Below, piece after piece: positions 1 to 8,952 of a stretch of 64,000 nt of DNA. Position numbers and translations under genes: made by a program. The notes under the pieces are model-generated. The model was not told the DNA's origin. It searched no databases and was given only the letters and a program-made list of their open reading frames with translations. Position 1 is the first letter of the stretch; every line of letters begins with the position of its first letter. The stretch is from assembly GCF_013433315.1 (NCBI RefSeq), contig NZ_WXVV01000020.1, positions 1-64,000 of the forward strand, given 5' to 3'. Source of the stretch: Pseudomonas crudilactis. GTDB lineage: Bacteria > Pseudomonadota > Gammaproteobacteria > Pseudomonadales > Pseudomonadaceae.

Positions 1-84
1 ACTAGCCCGCAAGCTTGCCCGGGTGGTATTTGCTCTGCTGAAAAATCAGAGCGAATACTCACCTAAAGCCGTTTAGGGGCTAGG
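1..84. repeat. Nested palindromes at the left edge
   Basis: CTAGCCC at 2-8 can pair with GGGCTAG at 77-83. Inside lie a perfect palindrome GCAAGCTTGC (9-18), a GCTCTG/CAGAGC hairpin (32-37 with 47-52) and CCTAAA/TTTAGG (62-67 with 72-77). No coding frame is convincing here. It may be the end of a repeat, or a terminator of a gene to the left of the window. Confidence 0.35.
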
Positions 85-129
85 CATGAACCATAGAATC
101 TCCCACAGGGGGATTTGGATGCGCCTGGT

Positions 130-1014
130 TTAACCGCGTAAAAGCCCCTGCTCCGCTTCACATAACCCCACCACATAATCCCAAACCACCCGCAGCCGCA
201 CCGACTTGTGCAACTCGCGCCGCGTGCTGATCCAGTAGCTGCGCTCGATGCTTTCATCCGGCAGCAACGGCACCAGATCGGGATCCGACTCGGCCATGTA
301 GCACGGCAACACCGCAATGCCCAATCCCGACCGGGCCGCTTCCTGCTGTGCGATGACACTGGTGCTATGGAACACAACCCGAGGGCTGCGGCAGAAGCTG
401 TTGAGAAACATCAGTTCCTGGCTGAACAGCAAGTCATCGACGTAACCGATCCACGCATGCCGCCCGAGGTCTTCGCGGCTGTGCAGTGGCGGCGCCTTAT
501 CGAGATAGCGTTGGCTGGCGTACAGCGCGAGTCGATAGTCCGTGAGTTTGCGCGTCACCAGCATGTCCGCCGCCGGGCGCTCCAGATGAATGCTGATTTC
601 CGCTTCTCGGTTGAGGATGCTGACAAAGCGCGGCACCGCGACCAGTTCCACTTCCAGCCCCGGATAGCGCTCAAACAAGCCGATCATGCGGCTGGCGAGA
701 AACTTGATGCCCAGCCCCTCGGTGACGCCGACACGAATCTTGCCCAGTGGCGCGGTGGATTGGGTGATCTCTTCCTGCGCGAGCAACGCAACGTTTTCCA
801 TCGCTTCGGCATGTTTAAGCAAAGCCTCCCCCGCCGGGGTCATTTCGTAGCCTTGCGCGTGCTGGACGAATAGCGCAGTGCCGAGGCTTTTTTCGATGGC
901 TTCGATATGGCGGGCGACGGTGGCGTGGGTGGTATTGAGGCGGCGGGCGGCGGTGAGCAGGCGACCGCTGCGTTGCAGTTCGAGAAAAAACCGCAGGTCG
1001 TTCCAGTCGAACAT
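130..1014 (-). CDS. LysR-family transcriptional regulator
   Basis: A 294-residue LTTR of usual length. The N-terminal winged HTH begins MFDWNDLRFFLELQRSGRLL, where the recognition region reads TTHATVARHIEAIEKSLG, and an effector-binding domain follows. The ORF is open 39 codons further upstream, but the ATG at 1014 opens the conserved HTH and is chosen. It is divergent from the GMC oxidoreductase gene (133 bp between starts). The classic LTTR arrangement suggests that it controls the oxidoreductase and transporter genes. The inducer is unknown. Confidence 0.9.
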   Translation of the reverse strand: MFDWNDLRFFLELQRSGRLLTAARRLNTTHATVARHIEAIEKSLGTALFVQHAQGYEMTPAGEALLKHAEAMENVALLAQEEITQSTAPLGKIRVGVTEGLGIKFLASRMIGLFERYPGLEVELVAVPRFVSILNREAEISIHLERPAADMLVTRKLTDYRLALYASQRYLDKAPPLHSREDLGRHAWIGYVDDLLFSQELMFLNSFCRSPRVVFHSTSVIAQQEAARSGLGIAVLPCYMAESDPDLVPLLPDESIERSYWISTRRELHKSVRLRVVWDYVVGLCEAEQGLLRG

Positions 1015-1147
1015 GGCGTGTCCTTGTCGGCTATGGTCAATGCAGGCTGTTTGAAAACGCACAGCGGCTGCGCAAAAACTAACATTCTTTTGACGAAAGC
1101 TAACAACTAGAGTGTCCGACAATAAAAACAAAAAGCGAGGTCAGGGA

Positions 1148-2800
1148 ATGCAGACTTCCCTCGATGAATACGACTACATCGTGGTCGGCGCCGGCCCTGC
1201 CGGGTGCCTGCTGGCCAACCGGCTATCGGCAGATCCGCAGCAGCGCGTGCTGCTGCTCGAAGCCGGCGGGCGCGACAACTATGCGTGGATTCACATTCCT
1301 GTCGGCTACCTGTTCTGCATCGGTAACCCGCGCACCGACTGGTGCTTCAAGACTGAAGAACAACCGGGCCTCAACGGCCGCGCGCTGAGCTATCCGCGCG
1401 GCAAAGTGTTGGGCGGCTGTTCGTCCATCAACGGCATGATCTACATGCGCGGCCAGGCCAACGACTATGACGGCTGGGCGGCCGAGGGCAATCCGGGCTG
1501 GGCCTGGAACGATGTGCTGCCGCTGTTCAAACAAAGCGAAAACCACTTTGCCGGTGCGGCTGAATTTCACGGCGCCAAGGGTGAATGGCGGGTCGAGCAG
1601 CAGCGTCTGTCGTGGCCGATTCTGGATGCCTTTCGCAGTGCGGCTGAGCAAAGCGGCATCGCCAGCATCGATGACTTCAATCAGGGCGACAACGAGGGTT
1701 GTGGCTACTTTCAGGTCAATCAAAAATCCGGCGTGCGCTGGAACGCGGCGAAGGCGTTTTTGAAACCGGTGCGCGACCGGGCGAACCTGACGGTGCTGAC
1801 CGGGGTTGAGGTGGATCGCGTGTTGCTGGAGGACGGTCGCGCCTCGAAAGTCAGTGCGCGCCACGAAGGTCAGACCAAGCAGTTCAAGGCGCGCAAGGAG
1901 ATCGTCCTTTGCGCCGGCGCGGTCGGATCACCAAGCATTTTGCAGCGCTCCGGGATTGGTCCTCGGCCATTGCTCGAACGCTTGGGCATCGGCGTGATTC
2001 ATGAACTGCCGGGCGTCGGCGGTAACTTGCAGGATCACCTGCAATTGCGCCTGATCTACCAACTGGAAAATGCGCGCACGCTGAACCAGATTGCCGGCAG
2101 CGTGTGGGGCAAGATGGGCATGGGCCTGCGTTATCTGTATGACCGCAGCGGGCCGCTGTCGATGGCGCCGAGTCAGTTGGGCGCGTTTGCGCGTTCGGGG
2201 CCGGAGCAGACCTCGGCGAATCTGGAATATCACGTGCAGCCCTTGTCGCTGGAGCGTTTTGGCGAGCCGCTGCACAGCTTTCCGGCGTTTACCGCTTCGG
2301 TGTGCGATCTGCGTCCGCAGAGTCGTGGACGGATCGATATTCGTTCGGCGGATCCGCAGGAGGCGCCACTGATTCAGCCCAACTATCTCAGTCATCCTGA
2401 AGATCTGCGCGTCGCGGCAGATGCCATTCGCCTGACCCGACGCATCGTCAGCGCCCCGGCCCTGCGTGCGTTCAAACCGGTGGAATACCTGCCCGGCGCC
2501 AACCTGCAAAGTGAAGAACAATTGCAGCAAGCAGCGGCGAAGATCGGCACGACGATTTTCCACCCGGTAGGCACCTGCCGCATGGGCAATGACGGCGATG
2601 CGGTGGTCGATGCGCAACTGCGCGTCCACGGCGTGCCCGGTTTGCGCATTGCCGACGCGTCGATCATGCCGCGCATCACCTCGGGCAACACCTGTTCGCC
2701 TACGCTGATGATTGCCGAGAAAGCTGCTCAACTCATTCTCAACCCTAATGCTGTGAACACAACCCCTGTAGGAGTGAGCCTGCTCGCGATGACTGAATAA
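1148..2800 (+). CDS. GMC-family FAD-dependent oxidoreductase (choline/alcohol dehydrogenase-like)
   Basis: A 550-residue GMC flavoprotein that probably oxidises an alcohol to an aldehyde. The N-terminal dinucleotide-binding motif is YDYIVVGAGPAGCLLANRL (about residues 7-25), followed by an acidic LLLEAGG. The GMC signature GKVLGGCSSINGMIYMRG lies near residue 85. The C-terminal catalytic-histidine region reads FHPVGTCRMG. The ATG at 1148 follows a good ribosome site (AGGTCAGGG), so the open GTG at 1112 is not used. The substrate is not predictable, and a BetA-type choline dehydrogenase is only one option. Oddly, the last ten codons lie inside a REP element (from 2767), which supplies the C-terminal residues. 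A transporter gene follows on the same strand. Confidence 0.88.
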   Translation: MQTSLDEYDYIVVGAGPAGCLLANRLSADPQQRVLLLEAGGRDNYAWIHIPVGYLFCIGNPRTDWCFKTEEQPGLNGRALSYPRGKVLGGCSSINGMIYMRGQANDYDGWAAEGNPGWAWNDVLPLFKQSENHFAGAAEFHGAKGEWRVEQQRLSWPILDAFRSAAEQSGIASIDDFNQGDNEGCGYFQVNQKSGVRWNAAKAFLKPVRDRANLTVLTGVEVDRVLLEDGRASKVSARHEGQTKQFKARKEIVLCAGAVGSPSILQRSGIGPRPLLERLGIGVIHELPGVGGNLQDHLQLRLIYQLENARTLNQIAGSVWGKMGMGLRYLYDRSGPLSMAPSQLGAFARSGPEQTSANLEYHVQPLSLERFGEPLHSFPAFTASVCDLRPQSRGRIDIRSADPQEAPLIQPNYLSHPEDLRVAADAIRLTRRIVSAPALRAFKPVEYLPGANLQSEEQLQQAAAKIGTTIFHPVGTCRMGNDGDAVVDAQLRVHGVPGLRIADASIMPRITSGNTCSPTLMIAEKAAQLILNPNAVNTTPVGVSLLAMTE

Positions 2801-2856
2801 CATTCAACATCTGCGTTGGCTGATACACCGCTATCGCGAGCAGGCTCACTCCTACA
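2767..2856. repeat. REP inverted pair (TGTAGGAGTGAGC type)
   Basis: TGTAGGAGTGAGCCTGCTCG at the left is repeated inverted at 2832-2856, with a variable loop between. The left arm overlaps the 3' end of the GMC oxidoreductase reading frame. The same repeat type occurs at 56503-56591. Confidence 0.9.
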
Positions 2857-2939
2857 AGGAACCGCGTTTAATTCAAGGCATCACCCGGACACGCAACACC
2901 AGTGGAACAACAAAAACAATCACTGTGAGGGATACCGAT

Positions 2940-4562
2940 ATGTCAGAACACGTTCAGCCGCTGGACGCCGTGCGCAGCGCCGAGACCAGCCCGGATACAC
3001 GCAAAGTCATCTTCGCTTCATCACTGGGAACGGTGTTCGAGTGGTATGACTTCTTCCTCTACGGCGCCCTCGCGGCGGTGATCAGCAAGCAGTTTTTCGC
3101 CGGGGTCAACGACACCACGGCGTTCATCTTTGCGCTGATGGCTTTCGCCGCAGGCTTTATCGTGCGGCCGTTCGGGGCGCTGGTGTTCGGTCGGTTGGGG
3201 GACATGATCGGGCGCAAATACACCTTTCTCGCGACGATTATTCTGATGGGCGTGGCGACGTTCTGCGTCGGTCTGCTGCCGACCTACGCCAGCATCGGCA
3301 TCGCCGCGCCGATCATTCTGGTGCTGCTGCGCATGCTTCAGGGCCTGGCGCTCGGCGGTGAATACGGCGGCGCTGCAACCTATGTGGCCGAGCATGCGCC
3401 AATCGGCAAACGCGGTTTCCACACCAGCTGGATTCAGTCCACCGCGACCCTCGGCCTGCTGCTGTCGCTGCTGGTGGTGCTCGGTTGCCGCTACTTCACC
3501 GGCGATCAGTTTGAAGTCTGGGGCTGGCGCATTCCGTTCCTGCTGTCGATCGTGCTGCTGGGCATCTCCACCTGGATTCGCCTGAGCCTGCACGAGTCGC
3601 CGGCCTATCTGAAAATGAAAGAGGAAGGTAAAACCTCGAAAGCGCCGATCCGCGAATCCTTCGGCAAATGGGAGAACCTTAAAGTCGTGCTGATCGCCCT
3701 GTTCAGCATCAACGCCGGGCAAGCGGTGACCTTCTACGCGGCGCAGTTCTACGTGCTGTTCTTCCTCACCCAGTTCCTGAAAATGGACCCGGCGGTGGCC
3801 AACACCTTGCTGATCATCAGCGTGGTCATCGGCGCACCGTTCTTCATCTTTTTCGGCTGGCTGTCGGACAAGGTCGGACGCAAACCCGTGCTGATGCTGG
3901 GCTTGCTGCTGGCCACGGCGCTGTACTTCCCGATCTTCAAATCCCTCGCGCACTACGCCAACCCTGCGATCGATCAGGCCAGCCGTCAGGCACCAATCAC
4001 CGTGCTGGCAGATCCGGCGACCTGTACCTTCCAGTTCGACCCGGTGGGCAAAGCCAAATTCGACAGCCCGTGCGACAAGGTCAAAACCTTCCTGGTCAAG
4101 CAAGGCCTGCCCTACTCCAGCGCCGCTGCGCCTGCAGGCAGCGCCGTGCAAGTGAGCGTCGGCGACGTCAAGCTCGATGGCTTCGATGAGGCCGCCCTGC
4201 GCGGCGCAATCACCCTCGCCGGCTACCCGCAACAGGCCGATCTTCAGCAGATCAACAAACCGATGATCGTCGCCCTGATCGTGGCGCTGATCATCATCTC
4301 GGCCATGTGCTACGGCCCGCTCGCGGCGCTGATGGTCGAACTGTTCCCGACGCGCATTCGCTACACCTCGATGTCGCTGCCGTACCACATTGGCAACGGC
4401 TGGTTTGGTGGATTTCTGCCGACGGTGTCGTTTGCGTTGGTGGTGTACACCGGGGACATCTTTTATGGGCTGTGGTATCCGGTATTGATTACCGGGGTGA
4501 GCCTGGTGGTGGGGATGATCTGTTTGCGTGAGACGAAGAATATCGATCTCGACAAGAACTGA
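2940..4562 (+). CDS. MFS transporter, metabolite:H+ symporter (MHS/ProP-like) family
   Basis: A 540-residue inner-membrane symporter. The N-terminus reads VIFASSLGTVFEWYDFFLYG, the hallmark of the MHS family. The MFS motif after helix 2 is RLGDMIGRKYTF, and a second copy, WLSDKVGRKPVLM, follows the central loop. A soluble insert of roughly 110 residues between late helices (about 345-455) contains two cysteines and is an extended extracytoplasmic loop. The start is the ATG at 2940, with GAGG upstream; a GTG five codons earlier is possible. The gene sits 139 bp after the GMC oxidoreductase with a REP pair between, so it probably imports that enzyme's substrate or a related compound. Confidence 0.88.
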   Translation: MSEHVQPLDAVRSAETSPDTRKVIFASSLGTVFEWYDFFLYGALAAVISKQFFAGVNDTTAFIFALMAFAAGFIVRPFGALVFGRLGDMIGRKYTFLATIILMGVATFCVGLLPTYASIGIAAPIILVLLRMLQGLALGGEYGGAATYVAEHAPIGKRGFHTSWIQSTATLGLLLSLLVVLGCRYFTGDQFEVWGWRIPFLLSIVLLGISTWIRLSLHESPAYLKMKEEGKTSKAPIRESFGKWENLKVVLIALFSINAGQAVTFYAAQFYVLFFLTQFLKMDPAVANTLLIISVVIGAPFFIFFGWLSDKVGRKPVLMLGLLLATALYFPIFKSLAHYANPAIDQASRQAPITVLADPATCTFQFDPVGKAKFDSPCDKVKTFLVKQGLPYSSAAAPAGSAVQVSVGDVKLDGFDEAALRGAITLAGYPQQADLQQINKPMIVALIVALIIISAMCYGPLAALMVELFPTRIRYTSMSLPYHIGNGWFGGFLPTVSFALVVYTGDIFYGLWYPVLITGVSLVVGMICLRETKNIDLDKN

Positions 4563-4583
4563 AACTCAACCAGACACATCAAT

Positions 4584-4615
4584 CGGCGAGGGCTTTTACC
4601 CTCGCCGTTTTTTTT
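4584..4615 (+). terminator. Rho-independent terminator after the MFS gene
   Basis: A 9-bp stem CGGCGAGGG / CCCTCGCCG (4584-4592 with 4599-4607) is followed by eight T. It ends just before the stop codon of the convergent DUF427 gene, so it separates two converging transcripts. Confidence 0.9.
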
Positions 4616-4617
4616 GC

Positions 4618-4986
4618 TCAGGCATCAGCCTTGATCACCTCGAACTTCACCTGATCGGGATAAAACGCCACATAGTCGCGGATCGGTGCCACTGACACTT
4701 TCGGATTCTCGTAGGTCCACACAGCGTTAGCCCCTTCATGCCCCGGCACTTGCAGGCTGAAGTAACTGGCATCGCCCTTGTACGGGCAGTAACTGGTGTG
4801 GTCGGTGCGGGCGAAGTACTTTTCGTCGATGTCTTCGCGGGGGACGTAATAGACCGGCGGGTAATTGGCTTCGTTGAGGATCATGACGTGGGAAGAAGCG
4901 GCAACCTGGATGCCATGGAATTTCACTATCAGGCAGCCGGAAAGTTGTTCTAGGGCAATGACGGGACTGGGGCCGGAGGCTTTCAT
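4618..4986 (-). CDS. DUF427 domain-containing protein
   Basis: A small soluble 122-residue protein matching the DUF427 family. It has the central block TDHTSYCPYKGDASYFSL and the C-terminal block IRDYVAFYPDQVKFEV, both typical of the family. The function of DUF427 proteins is not established. The ATG at 4986 is preceded by AGGAG (minus strand). It stands alone, converging with the transporter gene across a shared terminator. Confidence 0.85.
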   Translation of the reverse strand: MKASGPSPVIALEQLSGCLIVKFHGIQVAASSHVMILNEANYPPVYYVPREDIDEKYFARTDHTSYCPYKGDASYFSLQVPGHEGANAVWTYENPKVSVAPIRDYVAFYPDQVKFEVIKADA

Positions 4987-5085
4987 GGAGGTTCTCCTGA
5001 ATACGGCGAAGAGACCGGTTCAGGTATAGCCCATCGGCTCTGGTTGGGGTGGTTTTACAGCCGAACGGCCAATCAACTTCAAAAG

Positions 5086-5263
5086 CCCCTCACCCTAGCC
5101 CTCTCCCGGAGGGAGAGGGCACTGACCGAGTTGTCTGGCGAAATCCATCGACCTGAAAAATCGAGTCGATTATGGATTCAAAGCCAATCGTTCAAGTCGG
5201 TGAATTTCGCCAATATCCCCCAATCGGTCCCCTCTCCCTCGGGGAGAGGGTTAGGGTGAGGGC
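5086..5263. repeat. CTCACCC/GGGTGAG inverted-repeat element, copy 1
   Basis: The outer arms are CCCCTCACCCTAGCCCTCTC and its inverse AGAGGGTTAGGGTGAGG. Inside are further arms (GGGAGAGGG; GGCGAAATCCATCG / GGTGAATTTCGCC). Related copies lie at 10390-10539 and 53705-54016. It fills most of the gap between DUF427 and the protease gene. It resembles a non-autonomous, MITE-like intergenic repeat. Confidence 0.8.
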
Positions 5264-5276
5264 CGCTATTCAGGCA

Positions 5277-6683
5277 TCACGCAACAATATCAGTCGCCAC
5301 CGCTTGCCCCACCACACCCACGGCAAAGTCCACCGCCCCCTGCCCCGTCAGGTCCACCAGCAGGCTGGTCTGATTGGTCTGCGCGAAGTAAGTCAGGATC
5401 GCATCGCCCGCATGCCCGGTGAAGCCGCTGACAAAGTTCAGCGACGCCGCGCCCGTGGCGAAACCGGCGATCCCCGACAGATCGATCTTGTCCAGGCCGC
5501 TGGTGAAATCCATGATCCAGTCCGGCGCGGTCATGGTTGAATCGCTGGCGGCACCGAACACGAAGGTGTCTGCGCCTGCACCGCCCCACAAGGTATCGCC
5601 ACCGCCACCACCGTAAATGATGTCGTTACCGGCACCGCCGACCAGTTCGTTGGCGGCGGCGTTGCCGATCAGCAGGTCATTGCCTGAACCGCCGATGGCA
5701 TTTTCCACGGTCACGCCGTGAGCAATGGAAACGTTGCCGACCAGGCCACCGACGTCGGAGAACGAACCTTCATTGAGGTTGATCTTCTGGTTCTGGCTGA
5801 AACCGGAGAAATCCAGCGTGTCATTACCGCCGCCATCCCACACCGAGAAAACCACCTTGGAGGACGCCGAAGTGGCGCTGTAGAAATCGCGCTCGGCGTT
5901 GGAATTGAAACCGTACGTGGTGTCATCGGCGCGGGTCGCGTAGTTGGCGCCATACAGCTTTTGCACCGCGACAATATCGTCGAGCAACGGCGCCGAAGCG
6001 TACGCGCCACTGCCGTCCTTGCTGAAGTTCTGGTCGGTATTGGCTTCGCTCCAGTAGCTCATCAGGCTGTAGCCACGGGTATCTTCAGCGTACTTGGCGT
6101 CGTTGTAAGTCGGATTGCCGTTACCGGCGTTGTAGGCGCCCGGGTGAGAAAGACCGAGGGTGTGGCCGATCTCGTGGGTCAGGGTCTGGCGCCCGTAGTT
6201 GTTGGTGTCGGGAGTTTTGTTGACCTGATACTGATCGTTGATCAGGTACCACGACTGGCCGTCATAACCGCCGCCGCTAGGCAGATAAGCGAACGCTGCT
6301 CCACCGGTGCTGACATCGTAGTTACCGAAGGTCATGTGGCCATCGCCACCCTTGCCTTCGGTGAAGGTGACATTGGCGACGTCGGCCCAGGATTGCATGG
6401 CCAGCACGGCCTGAGCCTTTTGCTGGGCGCTGAACTCGCTGAAGTTGCCCAGTTTGACGTTGTAGTTCGCCGGTTTCTCGGTCAGGAAGGTGTAACTGAG
6501 GTCGATCTTGCCGTCAGCGTTCTTGTCGCCCCACGACAGGCCTTTGCGCAGGATTTCATCCGCAGCCTGATCGGCAGTGAATGAGGGTTTGCCGTTGACC
6601 AGCCCGACGCCACGGTCATATAGATGGCTGAAGGTATCGATTTCGTCGAAGGCGCTGCTGGTTTTCGATTTGGCTTGAGCCAT
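5277..6683 (-). CDS. aprA: Serralysin-family alkaline metalloprotease (RTX)
   Basis: A 468-residue secreted zinc protease of the AprA/serralysin type. The start resembles AprA (FSHLYDRG near residue 18). The zinc motif HEIGHTLGLSH spans residues 170-180, with a Met-turn SLMSY at 206-210. Glycine/aspartate RTX calcium repeats (GGSGNDLLIGN, GGAGNDIIYGGGGGDTLWGG) lie at about 333-370. The extreme C-terminus DIVA is the type I secretion signal. There is no Sec signal, as expected. Unlike the usual apr cluster, no inhibitor (aprI) and no ABC exporter (aprDEF) gene is adjacent, so export must rely on a transporter encoded elsewhere. Confidence 0.93.
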   Translation of the reverse strand: MAQAKSKTSSAFDEIDTFSHLYDRGVGLVNGKPSFTADQAADEILRKGLSWGDKNADGKIDLSYTFLTEKPANYNVKLGNFSEFSAQQKAQAVLAMQSWADVANVTFTEGKGGDGHMTFGNYDVSTGGAAFAYLPSGGGYDGQSWYLINDQYQVNKTPDTNNYGRQTLTHEIGHTLGLSHPGAYNAGNGNPTYNDAKYAEDTRGYSLMSYWSEANTDQNFSKDGSGAYASAPLLDDIVAVQKLYGANYATRADDTTYGFNSNAERDFYSATSASSKVVFSVWDGGGNDTLDFSGFSQNQKINLNEGSFSDVGGLVGNVSIAHGVTVENAIGGSGNDLLIGNAAANELVGGAGNDIIYGGGGGDTLWGGAGADTFVFGAASDSTMTAPDWIMDFTSGLDKIDLSGIAGFATGAASLNFVSGFTGHAGDAILTYFAQTNQTSLLVDLTGQGAVDFAVGVVGQAVATDIVA

Positions 6684-6868
6684 GATGGACGTCCTTGTTT
6701 CTGAGTAGTCAGTGTCGACAGACCACGGCGATCTTCTGGCGAGATCGTCCTGTCACTCGCATGTTTGAATCGGCGAAAAACCTGACACAGGCGCAAACCG
6801 GGCGCTAATCAATTTTTCGATAGCCCTGCCTGCGTCCCTGTATTACCCGTCACCTGCTGCAATGCTTT

Positions 6869-6892
6869 TTATCTGTATATCCATACAGATAA
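6869..6892. promoter_or_regulatory. LexA-like (SOS) box upstream of topB
   Basis: The core CTGTATATCCATACAG (6873-6888) fits the gammaproteobacterial LexA pattern CTG-N10-CAG with an AT-rich centre. It sits in a longer palindrome TTATCTG...CAGATAA. It is about 70 bp before the topB start and 190 bp before the divergent protease start. Confidence 0.7.
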
Positions 6893-6960
6893 AAGTTGCC
6901 CCTGAGGCCAAGTCCGGCCATTCTGTGCACCTGTTCCGACCTTGATCGACGATGGTGGCT

Positions 6961-8904
6961 ATGCGGCTGTACCTCTGTGAAAAACCTTCTCAGGCCAAAG
7001 ACATTGCGGCCGTGCTCGGCGCCAGGCGTCGGGGCGACGGCTGCTGGCTGGGAACGGACGTCACGGTGACCTGGTGCATCGGCCACTTGCTCGAAACCGC
7101 ACCGCCGGATGCCTATGACGCGCGCTACAAGCGCTGGGTGCTGGCCGATCTGCCGATCATCCCGGACAAGTGGAAAATGACCGTCAAGCCGCGTACTGCC
7201 AGCCAGTACAAAGCGGTCAAACGGCTGCTCGGCGAGGCCAGCGAGCTGATCATCGCCACTGACGCCGACCGTGAGGGCGAGATGATCGCCCGAGAACTGG
7301 TCGAGCATTGTCGTTATCGCGGGCCGATCCGCCGCTTGTGGCTGTCGGCGCTGGACGAAGCCTCGATCCGCAAGGCTCTGGCCGCCCTGAAACCCGGGGC
7401 AGAGACGTTCAGCCTGTATCACTCGGCGCTGGGCCGCTCGCGGGCGGACTGGCTGATCGGCATGAACATGAGTCGGCTGTTCACCCTGCTCGGTCGACAA
7501 TCGGGTTATCAAGGCGTGTTGCCAGTAGGCCGGGTGCAGACACCGACCTTGCGCCTGGTGGTCGATCGCGATCGCAGCATCGCCGATTTCGTGCCAGTGC
7601 CATTCTGGGCGATCGATGTCGATCTGCTGCACAACGGCATTCCGTTCACCGCACAGTGGCGCGCGCCGTCGGATGCCTGTGACGATCAGGATCGCTGTCT
7701 GAATCAGGCGTTGGCCCAACAAGCCGCGACTGCGATGAAAGGCGCTGCCAGTGCCCGGGTGGTCAAGCTGAAAACCGAGCGCATGCGTGAGGTGGCGCCC
7801 CTGCCCTTCGATCTCGGCACCCTGCAGGAAGTCTGTTCGAAGAAGCTCGGCCTCGGCGCGCAGGAAACCCTCGACATTGCCCAGGCGCTCTACGAAACCT
7901 ACAAGGTCATCACCTATCCGCGCAGTGATTGCGGCTTCTTGCCGCTGAGCCAGCACAGCGAGGCGCCGGGGATTCTTGCGGCATTGCGTCAGGCCGACTC
8001 GAGTCTTGACGCACTGCAAGGCTATCTCGACCCCCAGCGCCGCTCCCGAGCGTGGAACGACGCCAAGGTCAGCGCGCACCACGGCATCATTCCCACCGCT
8101 GCGGCGAAAAACCTCGAACGCCTGAGCGGCAAGCACCGCGCGGTCTACACGCTGATCCGTGCGCGCTACCTGGCGCAGTTCCTGCCCAATCACGAATACG
8201 ATCGCACCCAGGCCGATTTCGATTGCGCCGGTGAAGCCCTGCGCGCAGTCGGCAAGCAGATCATCGAACCGGGGTGGAAACGCGCGCTGCCCGAGGCACT
8301 GGCGCCGGCCAAGGGCCGCGAGGCACCCGCGCCGCAAACCTTGCCGACACTTGCGCAAGGGGTTGAGTGCGCGGTGGCTGACGTCAAGTTCAAGGATCTG
8401 TGGACGCAACCGCCCAAGCCCTACACCGAGGGGGACCTGATCAAGGCGATGAAAAACGTCGCCAAACTGGTCGAGGATCCACTGCTCAAACAGAAACTCA
8501 AGGACACCACCGGGATCGGCACCGAAGCCACCCGCGCCTCGATCATCCAGGGTTTGCTGGACCGTGGTTATCTAGTGAAAAACGGCAAGGCCCTCGCCGC
8601 CACCCCGGCCGCGTTCAGCCTGATCGATGCGGTGCCCCGCGCGATTGCTGACCCCGGCACCACGGCAATCTGGGAACAGGCGCTGGACATGGTGCAGAGC
8701 GGCGAAATGAGTCTTGAAGAGTTCGTTACCAAACAAGCGGCATGGATGAGCAAACAGGTGACGCGCTGCTCCAGCCTCAGCCTGACCATCAGCGGCCCGC
8801 CACCGGCCGGTAAAGCGGCGGCCCCGTGGAAGAAAAAACGCAAATCGACCCGCAGCAAAACCACGGGTACGACAAAACGCACAGCGAAACCGTCAGGCAA
8901 ATAA
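6961..8904 (+). CDS. topB: DNA topoisomerase III (type IA)
   Basis: A 647-residue type IA topoisomerase that cuts and rejoins single DNA strands to decatenate replicating chromosomes. The TOPRIM domain starts MRLYLCEKPSQAKDIAAVLG, and the metal motif DADREGEM lies near residue 102. The catalytic tyrosine is in VITYPRSDCGFLP (Tyr about 319). The C-terminus is a lysine/arginine-rich DNA-binding tail (KKKRKSTRSK). An in-frame ATG nine bases upstream (6952) exists, but the ATG at 6961 matches the family start. The LexA-like palindrome upstream suggests DNA-damage control, which is not a standard feature of this gene. Confidence 0.95.
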   Translation: MRLYLCEKPSQAKDIAAVLGARRRGDGCWLGTDVTVTWCIGHLLETAPPDAYDARYKRWVLADLPIIPDKWKMTVKPRTASQYKAVKRLLGEASELIIATDADREGEMIARELVEHCRYRGPIRRLWLSALDEASIRKALAALKPGAETFSLYHSALGRSRADWLIGMNMSRLFTLLGRQSGYQGVLPVGRVQTPTLRLVVDRDRSIADFVPVPFWAIDVDLLHNGIPFTAQWRAPSDACDDQDRCLNQALAQQAATAMKGAASARVVKLKTERMREVAPLPFDLGTLQEVCSKKLGLGAQETLDIAQALYETYKVITYPRSDCGFLPLSQHSEAPGILAALRQADSSLDALQGYLDPQRRSRAWNDAKVSAHHGIIPTAAAKNLERLSGKHRAVYTLIRARYLAQFLPNHEYDRTQADFDCAGEALRAVGKQIIEPGWKRALPEALAPAKGREAPAPQTLPTLAQGVECAVADVKFKDLWTQPPKPYTEGDLIKAMKNVAKLVEDPLLKQKLKDTTGIGTEATRASIIQGLLDRGYLVKNGKALAATPAAFSLIDAVPRAIADPGTTAIWEQALDMVQSGEMSLEEFVTKQAAWMSKQVTRCSSLSLTISGPPPAGKAAAPWKKKRKSTRSKTTGTTKRTAKPSGK

Positions 8905-8952
8905 AACCCGCTAGTGTTTCTGCAAGGCTCAGCACTTTCAGGAACCCTGCGC

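Noticed and set aside
3021..4388. A 455-codon frame antisense to the MHS transporter
   Set aside because: The transporter frame has the family motifs; the antisense product is His/Gln/Arg-rich nonsense.
6850..8409. A 519-codon frame antisense to topB, covering the LexA-like site
   Set aside because: TopB motifs are on the plus strand; the antisense frame is an artefact.
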